64,000 nt of DNA from Oscarella lobularis (Eukaryota; Porifera; Homoscleromorpha; Homosclerophorida; Oscarellidae). Below, one piece after another: positions 55,961-64,000 of this stretch. The stretch spans positions 620,001 through 684,000 of the forward strand of contig NC_089182.1 in assembly GCF_947507565.1 (NCBI RefSeq), in the 5' to 3' direction. The translations under genes were made by a program, and so were the position numbers. The notes under the pieces are model-generated. The model was not told the DNA's origin and ran no database searches. It saw only the letters and a program-made list of their open reading frames with translations. The stretch's first letter is position 1. Every line of letters begins with the position of its first letter.

Positions 55961-56160
55961 NNNNNNNNNNNNNNNNNNNNNNNNNNNNNNNNNNNNNNNN
56001 NNNNNNNNNNNNNNNNNNNNNNNNNNNNNNNNNNNNNNNNNNNNNNNNNNNNNNNNNNNNNNNNNNNNNNNNNNNNNNNNNNNNNNNNNNNNNNNNNNNN
56101 NNNNNNNNNNNNNNNNNNNNNNNNNNNNNNNNNNNNNNNNNNNNNNNNNNNNNNNNNNNN
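55961..56160. other. Assembly gap, 200 N
   Basis: Exactly 200 N separate the LRR exons from the ARM-like exons. The round size suggests a placeholder of unknown true length. It falls where the LRR-ARM linker exons should be. Confidence 0.98.
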
Positions 56161-56220
56161 CATTTCAAGGGAGAGCCGATTGCCAGTACCGTGTTCTAAT
56201 GCTAGCTCATTTTGAAGCAG

Positions 56221-59200
56221 TGCGAGTTAAAAGAGTGCAATATCTATCAGCCGACCGCGGTAGCCGTTCAGAATGTAAGAGAACTATTTTGATTCATCTT
56301 CTCAGTCGTTTGCATCTTGTGTCTTCATAGAACGAATTGCCTGTATCGAACTACAAGAATCTACTCAAGGTTGAGAGAGTTCACCCGTCGTCATTATATC
56401 TGACTTTTACCTATAAAGATGCTGGCGCTCAACATGGGCTTCAAATCGCTGTGCTTGAATACGTTGAGATGTCTCCGGCCGCCCGACGACGCCACGGACG
56501 ATTTTCTCGACAAAATAGCACGGTAAGACAAAGAGGAAGCATCTCGCTCTATTGACTCCATTTCGTTTACAGGAAAGACTTTTTTGAAATCGTAATGAGG
56601 GTAATCCAAACGACTTGGGGGAAACAGAACACAGAACCAAAAGTCTTTATATCCTATCTAGATAATTCGTCTCGCTGACGCGACGGACGTTTTGGACGCC
56701 TCCGTGACCGTCCTTCATTCTTTATTTCAGTGTCAATCGGCAGTGACGCGTTTTCTCAGATGCAACGAATACGGTAACGTAGAGACTCGAAATATGGGCA
56801 TCTCTCTTCCCTACCTGCTCTGTTTCTTTTTCTTAGTCAAGCCAATTCTTCATGCATTGGAAAAATATGGCTCTATTGTATGCATGGGGCTGCTTGTAGG
56901 GTCCCAGAACGTATCCAATTGTCTCTTCTCTCGTTCTTAGAATGCCACGCTCGCTTCAAATATCTGCGTTATTCTGTTTCTTCTCGGAAAACCGTTTGAC
57001 GAGCCGGTTATGGACGAGTACATAAGACAAGGAGCGGTAATTTCTTTCTATAAAAAATGGCGCCCCTCTCGAGAGTCGTTTCCCCAGGTGCGGATTTTGG
57101 TGGTTGTCTTGGAGAAATTGGGCAAGTTGAACCCTGCCGTGCCGAGAAAGGCACGTATAATGTCCTTCAAACTTTCGTCTCTCAGCTGTTTTCGTCTAGA
57201 TTTGCTTGGCGTTGTCGGTGTTGGCTAACACGAGTGGCGAGGCGAAGCGATTTCTCGATGACGGTGGATTGCGGACGTTTTCCGAGCTTCTCGGCACGGA
57301 CGAGCCGCTTACTTGCTACATGTCGTCTCGGTGAGGATAGGGAGAGACTAGAGAGTTTTTTCCGAACGTCTTTCTTTGCAGAGGCATTGGATTTTTGGCG
57401 CGCGAGGAGAGCTTGGCCAAGCCTATATGCGACGCTGGTTTGGTAAGTTGGGGGCCTGTAAGTAGTTTTAAAAAGTTTGAAGTAAAAAAAAATAAGCGAG
57501 AAAAAAGTCGACCCTGCCAGGATTCGAACCTGGAATCTCCTGATCCGTAGTCAGGCGCGTTGTCCATTGCGCTACAGGGCCCATCTGAAGGCGGGGTGAT
57601 TTCCCCTGCTTATATAGCGATAGATGGCGACATCGTTCGTCTTTATTGTAGGTCGACCAAATAATTGCACAGTTGCTCGCAACCGGATCTCCATCGCAGA
57701 GCGATTTTGCGTGTTGGGCGCTGAAAGCAATTCTCGAGTACAAGATCGCACGCGTCGAGGCAAGGCGGTAAGGCAAAAAGAGCGCAGCTAGGCCTGAGTA
57801 CAATCTTTCTGTTCAGAAATCCTAAATTTCTGGACTCCTTACTTCATCTAATTGAAAACGGCTCAGGTTATTGTCGGGACCGCTGTAGCGAGATAATTGT
57901 AAGCTACAAACATATTCAGATTTTAGATACATGTATGATTGATTGTTTTAGCTGGAATTGGGACGCGAAGAAGATGCTGCTACTGCGATGGGAAAGAAAA
58001 TGATCAAACCGCTATTAGATCTACTACGAGAAAGGCAAGTGTTTATAGTTACTGTCTCTTTGAAGTCATTTTTTTCTTTCTTGCAGCGATCAAGAATTGC
58101 AGCAGCGAATTCTTCTCTGTTTATCGAATTTAGCGAAAAATTGCACGAAAAATCAGGAAATGCTGTTTCGTGAAGGAGGCGAGTATCTCTTCCAGCTAGC
58201 ATCAAGGTAAGAAGAACACACGAGGGGAGGACATACATCGCAATGTTCCGCCTCCACAGGACAGAAACAGTCCAAGAGCAAGTCTTACTAGCTCTATGGT
58301 ACATGTGCGCAAATAACAAAAGCATTCAGGTAGCAGCAGCAGCAAGTCACAAAAAAACTCGCAAAAAAAATTATTTTTATTATTTCATCAGACCTTGTTT
58401 CGACAGCAGGGAGGCATCGAAGTCTTGTGCTCTCTTATGGCCAAATTCAGCTGCCAGCGACAAAAAGAAATAGTCAATAAACTAACGGACGACTTGCCTT
58501 TGCCAACGAATACCCCCATAACGATCCACGTCGCCCAGCGCGTGCTGGACGTCCTCTGCAATTTTCTCAACGGCGGCTCGAGCAAAGTGGCCTTTCTTCG
58601 CAACACGACGACATCAACGACGACGGAGTCCCACTCCAAATCGATTCCCGATCTCGTCGACGACTTGTATCACTGCCGGATTCCCGTCGAGGATTTCGAA
58701 GCCTTGCGCGGCGTGCCGCTCCTGCTGTCGCTCATGAACGACGACGACAAGGACGTTCGCATGTTCGCGATTTACGCGCTGACGCTCTTGGCCGAGAACG
58801 AGACGACCCAATCGTTCGTCGTCAAGTGCTCGCTCTATCCGCACTTGTTTCGCATCTGGTTGACGGAGAACGGGACGAAGGAGACGGCGACGGCGGAGGA
58901 GGACGATTTAGCCGAACGATTTGTGGCGAGAGCGGTAGCGATGAAGAGAACGGATCACGAAATCGGAAACGTCGCTTACGTCGTGAGACATCTTTTGAAG
59001 GTAAGACACACACACACCACCAACGTAGAGTTTGGAAATCATTAGGAAGTGTCTATTATATTAATCCTCGATCTCTAAAGGATCTTATTATAACTCTCTT
59101 AGGACGATCCTAATTTCGAGACGATCATCGAATCGGTCGGCTTTTCTCGCTGCGTCAACGCGCTCGTCGATCTTTTTCGCTCGAAGCGCTCGCTCTACGC

Positions 59201-62184
59201 CAAACGCCATTCCGTTCTCACCTACACGGCAATGATGTCGACGAGCGCTCGCCTGCGCGACGCCTTCTGCGCGGCGGCGCCGTCCGCCGTTCGATCTGTC
59301 GTTGACATGCTCTTCGCCGAGCACGACAATTACGAAAATCTCGCCAACGCCTGTTCGGAGATGTTCTGCAAAACGATCAAAATCGACTCGACGCTTTTCG
59401 CGCCCGTCGTCAAGACGACGCTCGTGCCGATTCTCGCCGAGAAGCTATCGAATCATCAAGACGATTTGACGATGATGCGAAAGATCGTCGCGTTCGTCGG
59501 CAAACTCGTCGGCAACGAATCGATGGGACGCGTTTTGGCCGAAAGCGATTTGTACGCGGCGTGCGTCGACGGATTTCACTCGTCGTCGTCGTCGCTCGCC
59601 TGTCTCTATCTATCCGGCGCCCAGGAGTTGACGAAACGAGCCGAATTTCGCGAGACGATGACGTCGAAGCGAAATCTCGCGTCGATTTGGACGCTCGTCG
59701 ATTCGCAAATCGCGACGACGATTGGTAACGCTCGCGCGACGGTCGTCGTCTATCCGGGCCGTATGGACGAGTTGGAGACGAAAGTGCCGGCCGTCTTGGC
59801 GACGAAACTTCTCGAGACGCTCGTCCGAAAGTGGGATCGAGCGACGGCGGACGCGCTCTGCGAATTGAACGTGCCGCACGCCATCGTTCGCTGGGCGTCG
59901 CCGAGCGTCGGCGAAAACGACGACGCCGTCGACGACTACAACGAATCGGGTCTCGTCGTCTCGCCCGTTGCGCTCGTTCTGTGGAAAGCGCTCGGCGATC
60001 TGCTTCGATCCGTCGTGAAAACGTGCGGCGGATCGATCGTCAATCGGCGCGCCTTTCACTTCGACGACTTGGATCACCTGAAAGCGACGATCGTCGATAT
60101 TCGTCGACGATCGGTCGTCGCGCGCGAAGCGTCCGCCTGTCACGCGCTCTCCGTTCTCAGCGGTCTTCTACTCTGTCCCAAATGGACGTCCGAATTTCTC
60201 GCCTGCGACGCGGCGTCCAATCGAATCGACATCGTCGTTTCGCACGCACTCGCTACGACGAAGACGACGGCGATAGGCGAATGTCGCATGCGAACGGCCG
60301 ATCGCGAGTTTGCCGCGATGACGGCACGTCGCTGTCTGGAATCGCTCTGCGCGTCAAAAATCGGTCGTCAATTCGTCGTCGCTGCTACTCGTCGTCGTCG
60401 TCATGACAACGACAACGACGACGTCGATCGTCTGATAAGCGTCTGCGCGCCGTTTAGCGACGAATTGAAGTGTGCCGTCGGAGCCGGCGGCTTATTGGCC
60501 AAGGCGGCGGTCAAAGCGCTCTTGGACGGCGACGACGGCGAGCGACGCGAGGCGACAGTGAAATTAGTCGAATCGTTGATTCTCTTCGCTGACGTTGGAA
60601 TCGACGTCGTCGACGAGATGCGCGAGGCGTGGATGAAGCCGGTTCCGTTTGACGACGACGACAACGACGAAGGCGCAAGTCCTCTCTTTTCCAAAGAGAT
60701 CACCGAACGCGTTAGAATTCGTCTCGGCGGTGGCTCAGAAAGGCGTAGTTTTACGGCGTTGGATGCCATCGTGGCGTTGCTCGATCGACGCGATTTTGAC
60801 GAGATGCCGATTGGGGAACAGGATGCCGTCAAGGAGGCGGCCGATAATAAGAAGGAAAGATCGGGCGGGGACAGTGCGAACGCGAAGCCGGCGTCGCCGT
60901 GGAAAATGCGTTCGTTCGTCTTTCAGATTCTCGCTCATTTGTTGAAGAAGCGGAAGGACGAGACGACAACGACGACAACTACGACGACGACTACTAAGAC
61001 GACGACGACGACGACGACGGGTGGCGTCGATAAAGAGAAGCGAAAAAAGAGTGATGCAAAAAAGGCGGCGAGTCCGAGCGGAAGCGGCGACGGCGACGAC
61101 GGCGACGTGAAGCCGAAAATCAATTACAGTCCCGGTCAAGACGCCGACGCGGAAGAACGCGGCGGTGGCGGCGACAAAGCGACGTGTATCGGATTGGTCG
61201 CTTTGGAGTATTTGCCGTCGTCATCGTCATCATCGTCAAAGCAAATGATTCTGGATAAGGATTCTGGAGTAGAGATCGATACGGGTATCAGTGACGGCGG
61301 CGGTGTGCAATCCGACGTAGATGGGAGTTTGAAGAACGAATCCAATCGTTTATCATCCAAATGCGATAACTCATCGTCGTCGAATAGTCGCGACACGAGC
61401 GACGGCGACAGGACGTCCAAGGGTCTCGTCGTCGTTGGCGGCGGCGGCGGGATTGGTAACGACGACGACGACGATGACGACGCTTCGATGCGAGAGGACT
61501 TCAAAGAGGCGACTGTGCGATATTTGAAGGGTCTGCTCGATTTCGCTTCGGAGCCGCCGCCGTCGTTGAAGACGCTCTACGCGACGAGCGTCGTCGAAGC
61601 GATATGCAATCCGTCGAATCGCGCCGACACGCTCATGAAAGAGGCGCTCGTCGGTTCGGGTTGGCTCGACGCGGCGCGAGAGATCGCGCGGTACTACGAC
61701 GAGAATTTCGCCGTTCTCGAACTCGAGCCGGAGACGGTGGTGAAAAAGGCGGCCATCGTTCGAGCAGAACGCGAGAAAGGAGAAAGAAAATCGAAAGAGG
61801 AGGAGGAGGAGCAGGAGGAGGAGCAGGAGGACGTGGCGGATCGCGACGACGACGGCGACAATGCGGTGGCGACAGTGGAAAGCAACGCTGGAGACAAAGA
61901 CGACGACAAGAACGATGACGACGGCAACGATGACGACGTCGACGAAGACGATGATGACAAAGACAACGACGATGACGACGACGATGACGATGACGACGAC
62001 GACGAGGGCGTCGTTGTCGCCGTGAATAAGCCGTTGCATTCTCTGCTCAAAGTGACGGAAAATGAACCGTCGTTCGGCCTTAAGAAAGGATTGGCTCAAA
62101 TTGCTTTTGGATTTACGAGTGTCGCCAGTTCGCTTGCTGCCGGCGGCGTGTGGACGTTTCGAAAAACGATCGAGGCTCCGGTTC

Positions 62185-62240
<56 letters not shown>

Positions 62241-64000
62241 AGCGATGACGACGGCGATGACGACGACGCGAAGCTGAAGCGGGATGACGATCTAGTCGTC
62301 GAAACGAAAGAAGAAGAAGGAGAAGGAGAAGAAGAAAAAGACGACGAAGAAAAGGAGGAATCGTCTTCCTCCTCATCATCGTTTTTGCCCGAAGAAGACG
62401 TTCAGCTTCACCGGCGAATTCTACGAAATTGTCTCGATTCGCTCGTCGAATTGGCGCACGTGTCGAGCCTACGTCAGTCGTTCTGGACGGCGTCGCTGCC
62501 CGAACAGCTCCAGCGTCTCACCGCTCGTCTCGTCGACTGCATTCGTCGTCCGAATCGCGCCGAAGCGCTCGACGCCGAAGACGCTCTCGCGTGCGACGAC
62601 GACAACGACGACGAGGAGGACGACAAGACGAAACATCCGACAACGAAATCGATGCGATCCGCGTATCTCGTCGACATATCGAGCGTATTCTGGGATCTGT
62701 CGGCGGGCGGCCTGAAAGCCGGACGCGAATTGAACGAGCAGGACGTTCTGCCGCTTCTCCTCGACCTCATCGACGTCGGCGACGACTACGTTCGAAAAGC
62801 CGGCGCGGCGACGCTCGTCAACACGAGCATCAACAACTTCGAATTCGGTCAGCGCTGTCGTCGTCACGTCGGCTTTCTCGATCGCATTCTCGACGCGTGG
62901 CGACGCAGCGTTCAAGCGGAAGCGCTCAATAAGAAAATCGCCTGGACGCTGAATCGAATCGGCTGGGACTACTATCCCTATTGCACGCGCGTCGCTCTGT
63001 ACGGCGGACTCGACGCCGTGCTACGACTCACGTCGACGAGTCAAGTAATCGAGGACGAAATGCTCGCCGATATACTCGACACGACGCACATGATGCTTTG
63101 GATTCCGCACTGGTCGTGCCGTCTCACGCGAAAGACGTACGGACGATCGACGTCGGTAGAAATTGCTTCGCTGCCGTCGCCGCCTTCGAACGACGACAGC
63201 GACGCGTATTCGGACGAGGCGATAGCGACGCTCAGCGCTTTGCAGTTGAAAACCGTACTTCGTCTTCTCGAACTCGTCGACGAGCCGCTTCACGTATCGG
63301 CGCGTCAGTCGCTGCTTCACATCCTCTGTCTGATGGGAATTCGCGAGCGGACGGTCGCGAGCGTCTTCGTCGATCGTTTCGTCGCCCATCCCGTGCGACA
63401 CACGCTCGTCGATATCGTTCACGCCGGCTTTCTTCGTCTCGTTCCCTATCTAATGGGCTTGGCGACCGATTTCGATCGGGTCGACTTCGTCGCGCGTCAC
63501 TTGTCGCCGTTTCGGGCGAGTCTTCATCCCGACGTGCCGATTACGAGTCGAGTCGTGCGCGTGCTGATCGTTCTGACGAATCACTGCGCGTGGATGAGCG
63601 AGGAGTTGGTTCGAAGCGGCTGCTTCGATTTGATGACGAAACATCTCAACGTCATATCGGTCGACAACGTCGCCGATTACGCGCAAATCGTCGCCATGGT
63701 GCTCGGGCAGCACGAATTGAGTCTGCCCGTTTTCGTCGAGAACGTTCAAATGGAGTTTCTCGAGAAAATGCTCGGCGACGAGGACGTGGAGAAGAAGTGC
63801 AGCGCAGTCAAACGTAGGGGAAGAAAAAAATAGTCGTCTCTGTCTAATAATTTTTCTCTATGCAGTTCTTTCTGCCATGAGCGCGCGATCGGACGAGGCT
63901 CTCGCCCTGATGCGTCGCACGGGAGTCAGTGCCATGTTTGACGTCATCAGCAACGACGACGATTTGCGACACAAATATTTGGCGTGTAACGCCGTTCTCT
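56221..64000 (+). CDS. Giant armadillo/HEAT-like repeat region, possibly the C-terminal part of the LRR gene; partial at right edge
   Basis: Roughly 16 small exons (56221 to about 59000) are followed by one huge exon, 59104 to about 63810, and the next begins at about 63866. Exons read as helical ARM-like repeats: LNMGFKSLCLNTLRCLRPP, VLDASVTVLHSLFQCQSAVTRFLRCNEY, ASNICVILFLLGKPFDEPVMDEYI, LALSVLANTSGEAKRFLDDGGLRTFSELLG, CLSNLAKNCTKNQEMLFREGGEYLF and VLLALWYMCANNKSIQ. The giant exon continues the helical repeats, but between about 60940 and 62400 it carries low-complexity Thr, Ser, Gly and especially Asp/Glu runs (for example 62188-62240, about 18 Asp in a row). After these, helical repeats resume (DYVRKAGAATLVNTSINNFEF). 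The whole exceeds 2,300 residues. No enzyme motif is seen; a protein-binding scaffold is likely. Confidence 0.6.
57501..57506 (-). terminator. Pol III terminator of tRNA-Arg
   Basis: Six T on the minus strand, two bases after the tRNA 3' end. This is the usual RNA polymerase III stop signal. Confidence 0.8.
57509..57581 (-). tRNA. tRNA-Arg(ACG)
   Basis: The minus strand reads GGCCCTGTAGCGCAATGG...GGCAGGGTCG as a 73-nt cloverleaf. The acceptor stem GGCCCTG pairs with CAGGGTC (one G-U), the D-loop has the AATGGA GG-type sequence, and the anticodon arm CCTGA-CTACGGA-TCAGG has anticodon ACG. The T-arm GGTTCGAATCC contains the T-psi-C sequence. No intron. A run of six T follows on the minus strand at 57506-57501, fitting a Pol III terminator. 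It lies antisense in an intron of the ARM-like gene. Confidence 0.93.
62188..62276 (+). repeat. (GAC)n aspartate-coding microsatellite in the giant ARM exon
   Basis: About 18 uninterrupted Asp codons (gacgacgac...) followed by mixed Asp/Ser/Gly codons. The frame stays open. A similar tract occurs at about 61918-62005 in the same exon and at about 31285-31325 and 31385-31420 in ANKIB1. Confidence 0.85.

Noticed and set aside
57958-58325. Alternative minus-strand ORFs over the ARM-like exons.
   Set aside because: The plus-strand exons with proper splice sites explain the sequence; the opposite frames carry no domain.

Overview
The window is nuclear DNA of a compact metazoan genome. Genes are dense and sit on both strands. 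Introns are mostly about 45-80 nt and GT-AG, intergenic gaps are often under 300 bp, and exons are rich in CGA/TCG/GAC-type trinucleotides. The gene content (axonemal dynein, HD-PTP, ANKIB1, MGAT5, prohibitin, TGF-beta-like ligands) is animal. The compact layout and the unusual secreted-protein architectures fit an early-branching animal, most likely a sponge and perhaps a homoscleromorph, but this is inference. There is one 200-N assembly gap (55961-56160). I saw no transposon, CRISPR array or rRNA.

Left part (1-15.3 kb): a large minus-strand secreted protein with a signal peptide, a Frizzled-type cysteine-rich domain and at least nine lamin-tail-like (LTD) modules runs off the left edge. 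Next is a minus-strand MFS transporter, then a plus-strand HD-PTP/PTPN23 homologue (BRO1 domain, V-shaped coiled coil, PTP domain). The PTP signature motif of that gene carries Ser where the catalytic Cys should be, so it looks like a pseudophosphatase.

Centre-left (15.5-21.4 kb): six small, intronless genes encode secreted proteins with a TGF-beta-like cystine knot (first Cys, CxGxC, (C)C, terminal CxC) and almost no prodomain. They lie side by side in orientations -,-,+,+,+,-. Between the third and fourth there is a decayed tandem duplicate of the third gene's 3' end with a small internal inversion. This cluster is the best candidate here for an undescribed system: a locally expanded family of minimal cystine-knot ligands.

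Middle (21.7-37.9 kb): prohibitin 1 (minus), a basic coiled-coil protein of unknown function, an MCFD2-like EF-hand protein (minus), a DegT/DnrJ/EryC1-type PLP aminotransferase, an ANKIB1 RBR ubiquitin ligase, an unknown ankyrin-like protein, a C19orf12 homologue (minus), and an MGAT5 N-acetylglucosaminyltransferase. The last two start head to head, 66 bp apart.

Right part (38-64 kb): a complete DNAH7-type inner-arm axonemal dynein heavy chain, followed by a ZYG11/ZER1-like leucine-rich-repeat region. Across the gap comes a very large armadillo-like coding region with aspartate runs, which leaves the window on the right. A tRNA-Arg(ACG) gene lies antisense inside one of its introns. Apart from the ligand cluster the neighbours do not form an obvious pathway; they are ordinary single genes packed closely, several sharing short divergent promoters.
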